Assembly: GCA_934539245.1 (NCBI GenBank)
Contig: CAKTCK010000038.1
Location: 1 to 18,283 of the forward strand
Length of the DNA: 18,283 nucleotides
Origin: an uncultured Faecalibacterium sp.
GTDB lineage: Bacteria > Bacillota > Clostridia > Oscillospirales > Ruminococcaceae
Direction of reading: 5' to 3'
Shown here: positions 8,065-14,486 of the stretch, one piece after another
How the letters are laid out: each line of letters opens with the position of its first letter
Position numbering within the stretch: position 1 is the first letter of the stretch
The notes under the pieces: model-generated
What the model was told of the DNA's origin: nothing
Databases searched by the model: none
The model's input: only the letters and a program-made list of their open reading frames with translations
Translations under genes and position numbers: made by a program

Positions 8065-8090
8065 GCTTTTGCTTTACAGTATGCAAAAGC
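8065..8090 (-). other. Leader hairpin before the ATPase gene
   Basis: GCTTTTGC (8065-8072) pairs perfectly with GCAAAAGC (8083-8090). On the minus-strand mRNA it lies between the glycosylase stop and the ATPase binding site (8059-8064), directly abutting the latter. It does not hide the binding site. It could be an mRNA processing or stability element. Confidence 0.4.
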
Positions 8091-8110
8091 GGTGCGGTTG
8101 GTTCCTGTCC

Positions 8111-8683
8111 TTACCTATTATAGGTATGCTCGCACACGGCGGCAATGGTATCCCGCAGCACGGTAAAATCCGCAAAGGCTTCGGGCTTGTTCTGGGGCTG
8201 GCGCAGCAGGGCGGCGGGGTGGAAGGTGCCCATGAACAGGATACCGCCCTTGTTTATGATCTGCCCATGCTCCCGGGTGACGGAAAAATCCTGCCGGATC
8301 ATACGCTGAGCGGCAACGCGGCCAAGGCAGACCACAATCTTAGGCTGGATCAGCCGGAACTGCTCCCGCAGCCACGGCATACAGGCTTCGCTCTCGGCGG
8401 GCAGCGGGTCGCGGTTCTGGGGTGGGCGGCACTTGACGATGTTGGCGATATAGCAGTTCTTTGCGCGGTCAAGGTCGATGGCAAACAGGTATTTGTCCAG
8501 CAGCTGGCCGCTGCGCCCCACAAAGGGCAGACCCTGCTCGTCCTCGCTCTGACCGGGGCCTTCGCCCACAAACAGCACCTCGGCGTCCGGCACGCCCTGT
8601 CCGAACACCACATTCGTCCGGGTGGTGCACAATTCGCACCGGGTACAGGCAAGGCATTCAGCCTTTAAAGTATCCATATCCAT
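8111..8683 (-). CDS. Uracil-DNA glycosylase, family 4 (Fe-S type)
   Basis: The 190-residue protein shows the family 4 layout: C16-x2-C19 near the N-terminus, then C85 and C101, which should ligate a 4Fe-4S cluster; motif A GEGPGQSED (40-48) continuing into GLPFVGRSG; and the catalytic-loop motif TFHPAALLR around 153-161. It removes uracil from DNA to start base excision repair. ATG 8683 is chosen since AAAGGAG lies nine bases upstream. The first in-frame ATG (8692) overlaps that site, and ATG 8677 is too far. It is the first gene of the operon with the ATPase and the Rad3-like helicase. Confidence 0.93.
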   Translation of the reverse strand: MDMDTLKAECLACTRCELCTTRTNVVFGQGVPDAEVLFVGEGPGQSEDEQGLPFVGRSGQLLDKYLFAIDLDRAKNCYIANIVKCRPPQNRDPLPAESEACMPWLREQFRLIQPKIVVCLGRVAAQRMIRQDFSVTREHGQIINKGGILFMGTFHPAALLRQPQNKPEAFADFTVLRDTIAAVCEHTYNR

Positions 8684-8750
8684 GGAGAACATCTCCTTTA
8701 AAACTAGTATGATATTTTATTCACAAATAAAATGGCGCTTTCTCCCCTAA

Positions 8751-8779
8751 AATATAGCACAAAAACACAATTTTGTCTT
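8751..8779 (-). promoter_or_regulatory. Promoter of the glycosylase-ATPase-helicase operon
   Basis: On the minus strand AAGACA (8774-8779) and TATATT (8751-8756) are separated by 17 bases, with TGC before the -10 box (extended -10). Its -35 hexamer shares two bases with the -35 hexamer of the divergent pta promoter. Confidence 0.5.
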
Positions 8780-8805
8780 GAACTTTTTGCCGTCTGTGCT
8801 AGAAT
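8778..8805 (+). promoter_or_regulatory. Promoter of pta
   Basis: TTGAAC (8778-8783) and TAGAAT (8800-8805) are spaced by 16 bases, with TGC before the -10 box. Transcription would start near 8812, leaving a leader of about 70 bases. Confidence 0.6.
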
Positions 8806-8879
8806 AAAGAAGAAAGGCATCCTTGTGTCCAACAGATACGGGAGGCAAATTTTGGAAAGCATTTTCGGAGGTAATCACA

Positions 8880-9905
8880 ATGGCTGATATGTTTGCACCG
8901 CTGGTAGCACAGCTGAAGGCAAATCCCAAGACGATCGTGTTCACCGAGGGCAATGACCCCCGCATTCTGGAGGCCGCAAGTAAGCTGCTGGCCGAGGGCG
9001 TGCTGAAGGTCGTTATGGTGGGCAACGAGGCAGAGTGCAAGGCTGCTGCCGCCGCCGGTAACTTTGATATTTCCGCTGCCGAGATCATCGACCCGGAGAC
9101 CTACGCCGGTTTTGATGAGATGGTCAGCACCATGGTGGAGCTGCGCAAGGGCAAGCAGTCCGCTGAGGAGTGCGCAGCTCTGCTGAAGAAGTCCAACTAC
9201 TTCGGCACCATGCTGGTAAAGATGGGCAAGGCAGACTGCCTGCTGGGCGGCGCTACCTACTCCACCGCCGACACCATCCGTCCCGCTCTGCAGCTGGTCA
9301 AGACCAAGAAGGGCGCACATCTGGTGAGCTCCTGCTTTATTCTGGACCGCGACTGCGGCGAAGAGGGTCTGAAGCGCATTGCCATGGGCGACTGCGCTGT
9401 CAACATTGATTACACCGATACCGTTGATAAGGCTACCGGCGAAGTCAAGGTCTCTGCTGCTTCCAAGCTGGCAGAGGTGGCTGTGGAGACTGCCCGCACC
9501 GCAAAGCTGTTCGGCATCGACCCGAAGGTGGCTGTGCTGAGCTTCTCCACCAAGGGCTCCGGCAAGGGCGGCACCGTGGCACTGAGCCACGACGCTACCA
9601 TCAAGGCACAGGAGATGGACCCCGAGCTGGCTGTGGACGGCGAGCTGCAGTTTGATGCAGCCGTTGCTCCCGAGGTGGCACAGGTCAAGTGCAAGGGCAG
9701 CAAGGTGGCTGGTCAGGCCAACACTTTCATCTTCCCCTGCATCGAGGCCGGCAACATCGGCTATAAGATCGCACAGCGTCTGGGCGGCTACGCTGCCTAC
9801 GGCCCCATCCTGCAGGGCCTGAATGCTCCCATCAACGATCTGTCCCGCGGCTGCAACGCAGACGAGGTGTACAAGATGAGCCTGATCACCGCTTGCCAGT
9901 CTTAA
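8880..9905 (+). CDS. pta: Phosphate acetyltransferase
   Basis: The 341-residue protein is a short, class I type phosphotransacetylase that interconverts acetyl-CoA plus phosphate with acetyl phosphate plus CoA, in the cytosol. With acetate kinase it yields ATP in fermentation. Visible family motifs are TIVFTEGNDPRILEA near the N-terminus, GELQFDAAV, the EAGNIGYKIAQRLGG block and GPILQGLNAPINDLSRGC near the C-terminus. ATG 8880 follows GGAGGT at seven bases. Codon use is strongly biased (GGC, AAG, CTG), as expected of a highly expressed gene. No acetate kinase gene is adjacent; the downstream terminator makes this a single-gene unit. Confidence 0.96.
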   Translation: MADMFAPLVAQLKANPKTIVFTEGNDPRILEAASKLLAEGVLKVVMVGNEAECKAAAAAGNFDISAAEIIDPETYAGFDEMVSTMVELRKGKQSAEECAALLKKSNYFGTMLVKMGKADCLLGGATYSTADTIRPALQLVKTKKGAHLVSSCFILDRDCGEEGLKRIAMGDCAVNIDYTDTVDKATGEVKVSAASKLAEVAVETARTAKLFGIDPKVAVLSFSTKGSGKGGTVALSHDATIKAQEMDPELAVDGELQFDAAVAPEVAQVKCKGSKVAGQANTFIFPCIEAGNIGYKIAQRLGGYAAYGPILQGLNAPINDLSRGCNADEVYKMSLITACQS

Positions 9906-9923
9906 ACAATTTTAGCACAAACG

Positions 9924-9956
9924 AGGAGAAGCCTTCGGGCTTCTCCTTTTTGTTTT
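9924..9956 (+). terminator. Rho-independent terminator after pta
   Basis: A perfect 10-bp stem (9924-9933 with 9938-9947) closes on a TTCG tetraloop and runs into TTTTTGTTTT. Confidence 0.93.
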
Positions 9957-9963
9957 GCCCCTC

Positions 9964-9992
9964 TTGCAATCCGGCGGGGTTTATGGTACAAT
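9964..9992 (+). promoter_or_regulatory. Promoter of the SRP RNA gene
   Basis: TTGCAA (9964-9969) and TACAAT (9987-9992) are exactly 17 bases apart, with TGG before the -10 box. The predicted start near 9998-9999 falls directly before the first hairpin of the RNA. It may also supply dnaX by read-through, since no other promoter is visible before 10240. Confidence 0.75.
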
Positions 9993-9998
9993 ATCTTA

Positions 9999-10200
9999 GC
10001 ATCCACAAGGATGTGTCGGACAGCGCCTGCTGCGTGGTTCGGCATACGGATGCGGGTCCTGTACGATGGGCTCGCTGTGAACCAGGTCAGGTGGGGAACC
10101 AAGCAGCCTTAAGCAGTGCGTTCGTGCGTTTCAGTAAGCCTGCATCCGTATGCCGAGTTACGCAAGGCGGGGACAAAACCCCGTCGAGCGCTGTCCTTTT
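9999..10200 (+). ncRNA. ffs: Signal recognition particle RNA
   Basis: The RNA scaffolds the particle that targets nascent membrane and secreted proteins through Ffh. The conserved Ffh-binding domain is at 10077-10110: GUGAACC, then GGUCAGG, a GGAA tetraloop closed by GG/CC, and AAGCAGC. The flanks pair into a long rod: a 14-bp perfect helix (10040-10053 with 10142-10155), UGCGU with ACGCA (10031-10035, 10160-10164) and a 9-bp closing helix (10018-10026 with 10188-10196). Small hairpins at 10001-10014 and 10169-10182 may be an Alu-like domain. A T-tract (TTTTATTTTT) ends it. At about 200 bases it lies between the E. coli (4.5S) and Bacillus sizes. The ends are estimated from promoter and T-tract. 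Confidence 0.88.
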
Positions 10201-10239
10201 ATTTTTGCCGGGGAAAGCCGGGAAAGGGGAGGGTTCGCC

Positions 10240-12111
10240 GTGTATCGTGCGCTTTACCGCAAGTGGAGACCCCAGCGGTTTGAGGATGTGGTGGGGCAGC
10301 GTGCCATCGTGACCGCCCTGAAAAACCAGATCACCGCCGGGCGCGTAGGCCATGCGTATCTGTTTACCGGCGTGCGCGGCACCGGCAAGACCACCTGCGC
10401 CAAAATTTTTGCCAAGGCGGTCAACTGCCTGCACCCACAGGGGGGCGACCCCTGCGGGCAGTGCGAGATCTGCAAGGGCATCGACAACGGCAGCCTGCTG
10501 GACGTGGTGGAGATGGACGCAGCCTCCAACAACGGCGTGGACGATATCCGCGATCTGCGGGACGAGACCGCCTACACCCCCAGCGCCTGCCAGTATAAGG
10601 TGTATATCATCGACGAGGTGCACATGCTGTCCACAGCGGCCTTCAATGCGCTGCTGAAAACGCTGGAAGAGCCTCCTGCACACGTCATCTTCATTCTGGC
10701 GACCACCGAGATCCAGAAAGTGCCCGCCACCATCCTCTCCCGCTGCCAGCGGTACGATTTTACCCGCATCGGGCCGGAGGATATCGCACGGCGGGTGGAG
10801 TATATCGCCGGGGAGGAAAAGCTGGAGCTGACCTCCGATGGCGCGGAACTGATCGCCCGTCTGGCGGATGGTGCGCTGCGCGATGCGCTGTCTATTCTGG
10901 ACACCTGCGCCGGTGTCACTGCAAAGATCGACGCGGACGTGGTGCGCCGCATGGCGGGCGTGACCGACCGCAGCTACCTGTTCCATATCTCGGACGCGCT
11001 GGAAGCGCAGGACGCTGCCGCCGCGCTGGCACAGCTGGCGCAGCTGCGGCAACAGTCGGTGGACGTGAAGCGCCTGACCGAGGAACTGATCGCCCATTAC
11101 CGCGCCCTGATGCTGGCGGCGCTGCCCGGCGGGCAAGCGCTGCTGTCCGGTGTTTCGCCAGAGGAAGAAGCGCTGTACCTGCAAAAAGGCCCGGAGCTTG
11201 GCCAGCGGGAGGCCATCCGCGCCATCCGCACTTTAGGCACGGCGCTGGAGCACATGACCCGCGGCAGCGACCAGCGCATCGAGTTGGAACTGGCACTGTT
11301 CAGCCTGTCCGAGCCGCCCCAGCAGATGCAGACGGTAACGGTACAGGCAGCCCCCGCCCGCGCAGCACAGCCGGAAGCGCCCCGCCCCTTTGCGGCAGCG
11401 GTGCAGCCCTTTGCCAGCGCCCCGGTGCAATCTGCCTCCGTAGCAGCTGCACCCCAGACCCCGGCAGCAGTGGCAGAACCTGCCCCTGCGGTGCAGCAGA
11501 CGCCCCCGCAGCCTGCCGTATCGGAAGCCCCGCTCGCCCCTGCGGAGGAGCTGCCGCCTATCCCAGAGGAACCGCCGGTACAGCAGAGCGATGCCGCCCT
11601 GCCGTGGGACGAGCCTGCCCCGCAGGCACCGCCGCCGGAGGAGCCGGTCAGTCAGCCGGAGCAGCCCGCCCCTGTGGAACAGCCACCGGCAGCGGAGGAA
11701 CCGCCTGCCCCGGTGCAGGAGCACCCCGCTGATCCGGTGCTGACCAAGCCCCGCAGCGTGGCGCAGCAGGGGATAAACCCCTTCCCGTACTGGGGACAGA
11801 TCGTGCAGAAGCTGGAAGGCATCGACCCCATGCTGTATATGTATCTGCGCAAGTCCAAGGCTTACTTTGACGGCACCCGCGTGCTGATCGACGGCGGCAA
11901 GACCTTCCGGGATTTTATCCGGGTAAACAAGGACAGCCAGAAGCTGATCAAAAAGCTGATCGCCGAGGTATCCGGCGTGCCGGTGCCCATCGGTCCCTAC
12001 GAGCCCAAAACGGCAGGAAAGACAGCTTCCAACGCGGAGCAGTCCCTTCTGGCGCTGGAAAAGCTGGGGCTGGAGGTCAGCATTGAGGATACCGCCCGCA
12101 AAAAGCGATAA
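10240..12111 (+). CDS. dnaX: DNA polymerase III subunits gamma/tau
   Basis: The 623-residue clamp-loader ATPase opens the sliding clamp and holds polymerase cores at the fork. Visible parts: YRALYRKWRP at the N-terminus, Walker A GVRGTGKT (44-51), the zinc module C63/C72/C75/C78, DEVH Walker B (125-128), the SRC arginine finger (167-169), sensor 2 GALRDALS (211-218), and clamp-loader domain III to about 357. A proline-, alanine- and glutamate-rich linker (about 357-510) leads to a tau C-terminal domain. The start is GTG 10240 with GGGGAGGG six bases upstream; the frame extends back to 10150, but that is inside the SRP RNA. A full-length tau is encoded; no clear slippery heptamer for gamma is seen. 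It heads dnaX-ybaB-recR. Confidence 0.96.
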   Translation: MYRALYRKWRPQRFEDVVGQRAIVTALKNQITAGRVGHAYLFTGVRGTGKTTCAKIFAKAVNCLHPQGGDPCGQCEICKGIDNGSLLDVVEMDAASNNGVDDIRDLRDETAYTPSACQYKVYIIDEVHMLSTAAFNALLKTLEEPPAHVIFILATTEIQKVPATILSRCQRYDFTRIGPEDIARRVEYIAGEEKLELTSDGAELIARLADGALRDALSILDTCAGVTAKIDADVVRRMAGVTDRSYLFHISDALEAQDAAAALAQLAQLRQQSVDVKRLTEELIAHYRALMLAALPGGQALLSGVSPEEEALYLQKGPELGQREAIRAIRTLGTALEHMTRGSDQRIELELALFSLSEPPQQMQTVTVQAAPARAAQPEAPRPFAAAVQPFASAPVQSASVAAAPQTPAAVAEPAPAVQQTPPQPAVSEAPLAPAEELPPIPEEPPVQQSDAALPWDEPAPQAPPPEEPVSQPEQPAPVEQPPAAEEPPAPVQEHPADPVLTKPRSVAQQGINPFPYWGQIVQKLEGIDPMLYMYLRKSKAYFDGTRVLIDGGKTFRDFIRVNKDSQKLIKKLIAEVSGVPVPIGPYEPKTAGKTASNAEQSLLALEKLGLEVSIEDTARKKR

Positions 12112-12141
12112 AAATTGTTTATAATAAAGGAGAATACCATT

Positions 12142-12480
12142 ATGAAAGCAAGAATGCCCGCAGGCTACGGCCGCCCCGATATGAACGCCCTGATGCGTCA
12201 GGCTCAGAAGATGCAGGAGGACATGAAGAGCAAGCAGGCCGAGCTGGAAGCCGCCGAGTACACCGGCAGCGCCGCCGGTGAGATGGTGACCGTGAAGATG
12301 AACGGCAAGCACGAGGTGCTGTCCATCACCATCAAGCCCGAGGCTGTGGACCCGGACGACATCGAGATGCTGGAAGACATGGTGGCTGCTGCCATCAACG
12401 CCACCGTGAAGCAGGTGGACGAGACCGCCGAAGCCGAGATGGGCAAGCTGACTGGCGGCCTGAACATTCCGGGTCTCTGA
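12142..12480 (+). CDS. YbaB/EbfC family nucleoid-associated protein
   Basis: The 112-residue DNA-binding protein shows the family pattern: MNALMRQAQKMQEDMKSKQAEL, a long helix, then a core with GEMVTVKMNGKHEVLSITI and a C-terminal ENxxG-like tail ending LTGGLNIPGL. It forms dimers that bind DNA. Its position between dnaX and recR is conserved across bacteria. ATG 12142 follows AAGGAG at nine bases; 30 bases separate it from dnaX. The frame extends to 12115, but without a binding site. Confidence 0.94.
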   Translation: MKARMPAGYGRPDMNALMRQAQKMQEDMKSKQAELEAAEYTGSAAGEMVTVKMNGKHEVLSITIKPEAVDPDDIEMLEDMVAAAINATVKQVDETAEAEMGKLTGGLNIPGL

Positions 12481-12499
12481 GCCGGGAAGGGGAGATACC

Positions 12500-13099
12500 A
12501 TGGACTACACTGCCGCACCGCTGGAAAAGCTGATCGAAGAGTTCGGCAAGTTTCAGGGCGTGGGCCGCAAGGGCGCTACCCGCATGGCCTATCAGGTGCT
12601 GAGTATGTCGGATAAGGACGCTGCGGCGCTGGCTGATGCCATCCGCGGTGCGCACACCCGGCTGCACCGGTGCCGCATCTGCCAGAACTACACGGACGCT
12701 GACCTGTGCCCGGTGTGCGCCAGCGCCAAGCGGGACACCTCGGTGATCTGCGTGGTGGAAAAGCCCCGGGATGTGCAGGCCTTTGAGCGCACCCGGGAGT
12801 ATAACGGCCTGTACCATGTGCTGCACGGTCTGCTGGATCCGCTGGCCGGTGTGGGCGCAGAGCAGCTGACCGTCAAGGAGCTGCTGGCGCGGCTGAAGGA
12901 CGATACGGTGAAGGAGGTCATCATGGCCATGAACCCCACCGTGGAGGGCGAAGCTACCGCCATGTATCTGGCAAAGCTCATCAAGCCGCTGGGCATCCGG
13001 GTCACCCGGCTTGCCTCCGGTCTGCCGGTGGGCGCCAGTCTGGAATACGCCGACGAGACCACCCTGTACCGGGCGCTTTCCGGCCGGGGAGAGCTGTAA
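12500..13099 (+). CDS. recR: Recombination mediator protein RecR
   Basis: The 199-residue protein works with RecO (and RecF) to load RecA on gapped DNA. Domains in order: a helix-hairpin-helix around 14-34 (FGKFQGVGRKGATRMA), a zinc finger with C58, C61, C70 and C73, a Toprim domain from about residue 82 (VICVVEKPRDVQAFE), and the C-terminal RALSGRGEL that closes most RecR proteins. Length is standard. GGGGAG precedes ATG 12500, 19 bases after ybaB, so it is the last gene of this operon. Confidence 0.97.
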   Translation: MDYTAAPLEKLIEEFGKFQGVGRKGATRMAYQVLSMSDKDAAALADAIRGAHTRLHRCRICQNYTDADLCPVCASAKRDTSVICVVEKPRDVQAFERTREYNGLYHVLHGLLDPLAGVGAEQLTVKELLARLKDDTVKEVIMAMNPTVEGEATAMYLAKLIKPLGIRVTRLASGLPVGASLEYADETTLYRALSGRGEL

Positions 13100-13135
13100 A
13101 CTCGTAAAAATTTACAATTCTGTCAGAAACAGCCC

Positions 13136-13163
13136 TTGCATTACCCTGAAAAAATGGTATACT
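13136..13163 (+). promoter_or_regulatory. Promoter of smpB
   Basis: TTGCAT (13136-13141) and TATACT (13158-13163) are spaced by 16 bases, with TGG before the -10 box (extended -10). This separates smpB from the recR operon. No strong terminator follows recR. Confidence 0.6.
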
Positions 13164-13200
13164 GAAACAACAAACGGAACGGAGAAAGGAGGCGCGTAGC

Positions 13201-13683
13201 ATGGCACCCACAAAGGAGCGCCCGGCGACCAAGACCATCGCCACCAACCGCGAAGCGCGCCACGAGTATTTTGTTCTGGAAGCGCTGGAGACCGGTGTGG
13301 AACTCAAGGGCACCGAGGTGAAAAGCCTGCGGGCCGGCGGGGTCAACCTGAAGGACAGCTGGGTGGATATTGAAAACGGCGAGCTGCTGGTAAAAGGGAT
13401 GCACATCAGCCCCTACGACCACGGCAATATGTTCAATCAGGACCCCATGCGCGTCCGGCGGCTTCTGGCGCACAAAAGTGAGATCCGGCGTCTGCACCAG
13501 CAGTGCAAGCTGCAGGGCTATACGCTGGTGCCGCTCTCGCTTTATTTCAAGCATGGCCGCGTAAAAATGGAAGTGGGCCTGTGCAAGGGCAAAAAGCTGT
13601 ACGACAAGCGTGCCGATGCCGCTCAGCGCGATGCAAAGCGCTCCATTGACCGGGCTGTGAAGTCCAATGGCAAGTATTATTAA
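13201..13683 (+). CDS. smpB: SsrA-binding protein SmpB
   Basis: The 160-residue OB-fold RNA-binding protein carries tmRNA into stalled ribosomes. Family features are clear: NREARHEYFVLEALETGVELKGTEVKSLR, NLKDSWVDIENGEL, the HISPY motif and the basic C-terminal tail (KRADAAQRDAKRSIDRAVK) that enters the mRNA channel. ATG 13201 follows GGAGG at eight bases. The tmRNA gene lies 72 bases downstream, so both parts of the trans-translation system are adjacent. Confidence 0.97.
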   Translation: MAPTKERPATKTIATNREARHEYFVLEALETGVELKGTEVKSLRAGGVNLKDSWVDIENGELLVKGMHISPYDHGNMFNQDPMRVRRLLAHKSEIRRLHQQCKLQGYTLVPLSLYFKHGRVKMEVGLCKGKKLYDKRADAAQRDAKRSIDRAVKSNGKYY

Positions 13684-13702
13684 GCTTTCCAAATTTACAG
13701 AC

Positions 13703-13748
13703 TGCGGCTTACCGCAAAACCAAGCTTTCCGCACATCGCAAGATGTGC
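13703..13748 (+). other. Two hairpins between smpB and ssrA
   Basis: A 5-bp stem (TGCGG 13703-13707 with CCGCA 13712-13716) is followed by a perfect 7-bp stem with a GCAA tetraloop (13731-13748), then TTTATAAG just before the mature tmRNA. The second could be a weak smpB terminator or part of the tmRNA precursor trimmed by RNases. The sequence AAGCTTTCC occurs twice here (13682-13690 and 13722-13730). No confident separate ssrA promoter was found. Confidence 0.35.
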
Positions 13749-13755
13749 TTTATAA

Positions 13756-14106
13756 GGGGGCGTAAAGGTTTCGACGGGGGGAGCAAGGTCTGGGCAGCGG
13801 GTAGCAGTGGGGGAACTGCTCTATAACTCCTCCAAAAAAATTAACTGACAACAATAATTATCAGTTGCTCGCAGCCTGAGTGCTGCGCGTTCCGCCCACT
13901 CTTGTGTCGTGTGGGGTCGGGGCGTCCTTTAGACACAGCACCTGAACGGACTTAAGCTTTGCGGACCGGCAGGAACTCATGAAGCTACCAAAGCGCTAGC
14001 CTGACGATCGGCGTGGCGCGGCGGGAATGTTGTAGATCGCCTGCACCCGGAGACACCTACACTGAGCTCTTTTCGGACATGGGTTCGACTCCCATCGCCT
14101 CCACCA
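13756..14106 (+). ncRNA. ssrA: Transfer-messenger RNA (tmRNA)
   Basis: The RNA rescues stalled ribosomes and tags the unfinished protein for proteolysis. The 5' end GGGGGCG pairs over seven positions (one G-U) with CGCCTCC before the encoded CCA at 14104-14106. The alanyl tRNA-like arm (GGTTCGACTCCCATC) and the 5' GTAAAGGTTTCGACGGGG are typical. The reading frame ends with TGA at 13877-13879 and encodes ...DNNNYQLLAA, with the expected C-terminal LAA degron. The resume codon is not obvious: ACT (13844) and GAC (13847) are the likeliest, and no GCN codon is at hand. Length 351 bases is normal. The 3' end is the probable prophage attachment site. Confidence 0.96.
14085..14106 (+). other. Probable prophage attachment site (attL) in the tmRNA 3' end
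   Basis: Host core genes stop at the tmRNA CCA end and phage genes begin within about 100 bases. tmRNA 3' ends are frequent integration sites for phage integrases. The tRNA-like T-arm to CCA segment is the likely core. The second copy expected at the far end of the prophage is not in the window, so the exact core cannot be fixed. Confidence 0.55.
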
Positions 14107-14110
14107 CTTA

Positions 14111-14152
14111 AAAACCACCTAGGAACGAAAGTTTTTGGGTGGTTTTCTTCTA
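14111..14152 (+). terminator. Terminator after ssrA
   Basis: AAAACCACC (14111-14119) pairs with GGTGGTTTT (14138-14146), followed by CTTCT. It sits right after the tmRNA and belongs either to the host gene or to phage DNA that restored a terminator on integration. Confidence 0.75.
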
Positions 14153-14205
14153 TCAAAAACCCACCTAATAACCCACTCACTCAAAATCTGATGCAGGAGG
14201 ATGCC

Positions 14206-14391
14206 ATGCTTGACAACGAACAGCAAAGAGAGCGCATTCACGAAAGACTTAAAGCTATTGTCGAGAAAACCCAAAGCATCCAGAGAAACGGCCAGAGTGG
14301 ATGCGTCAAAGAAGCAGATTCTGTCTTGCAGGAGTTGCAAATCCTCTTGCCTGAGCTGGAACAATATCTAAAAGATATGGACAAGCAATAA
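14206..14391 (+). CDS. Small helical protein of unknown function
   Basis: The 61-residue frame starts at ATG 14206, five bases after GGAGG (an ATG at 14191 overlaps the binding site). The product is charged and appears wholly helical with a coiled-coil look (heptad-like leucines in KAIVEKTQSIQ and ELQILLPELEQYLKDM). I do not recognise a family. It is the only plus-strand protein gene I support in the prophage part, lies between the attachment site and the rha operon, and converges with rha. The stop codon touches the shared terminator. No clear promoter was found. It could be a phage accessory gene; the good binding site and composition favour it being real. Confidence 0.6.
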   Translation: MLDNEQQRERIHERLKAIVEKTQSIQRNGQSGCVKEADSVLQELQILLPELEQYLKDMDKQ

Positions 14392-14392
14392 A

Positions 14393-14430
14393 AAGAGCCG
14401 CAGCTCCTTGCAACGGGAACTGCGGCTCTT
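14393..14430 (-). terminator. Terminator of the rha operon
   Basis: An 11-bp perfect stem (14393-14403 with 14420-14430) separates two convergent genes. On the minus strand it is followed by TTTTTATT, a strong tail, so it mainly ends the rha transcript. On the plus strand the tail (GTCGTG) is poor. Confidence 0.85.
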
Positions 14431-14486
14431 GTCGTGTACAGATCACTTACCCTGCGCTTGCGGCGGAGGACATCCGGGTCGAGGAA

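Noticed and set aside
6930..8123. 397-codon open frame on the plus strand
   Set aside because: It lies over the ATPase gene, which has an intact P-loop and binding site on the minus strand.
11940..11960. Possible slippery run for dnaX frameshifting (AAAAAG)
   Set aside because: It lies in the tau C-terminal domain, is not a standard A-AAA-AAG heptamer and lacks a stimulatory hairpin; no gamma product is claimed.
11233..12501. 422-codon minus-strand frame with a leucine/histidine-rich product
   Set aside because: Antisense to the dnaX linker, tau domain and ybaB; composition derives from the proline-rich linker codons.
13977..14180. Small minus-strand frame encoding GGGDGSRTHV
   Set aside because: This peptide is a well-known spurious translation of the antisense of tRNA-like 3' ends; here it is the tmRNA.
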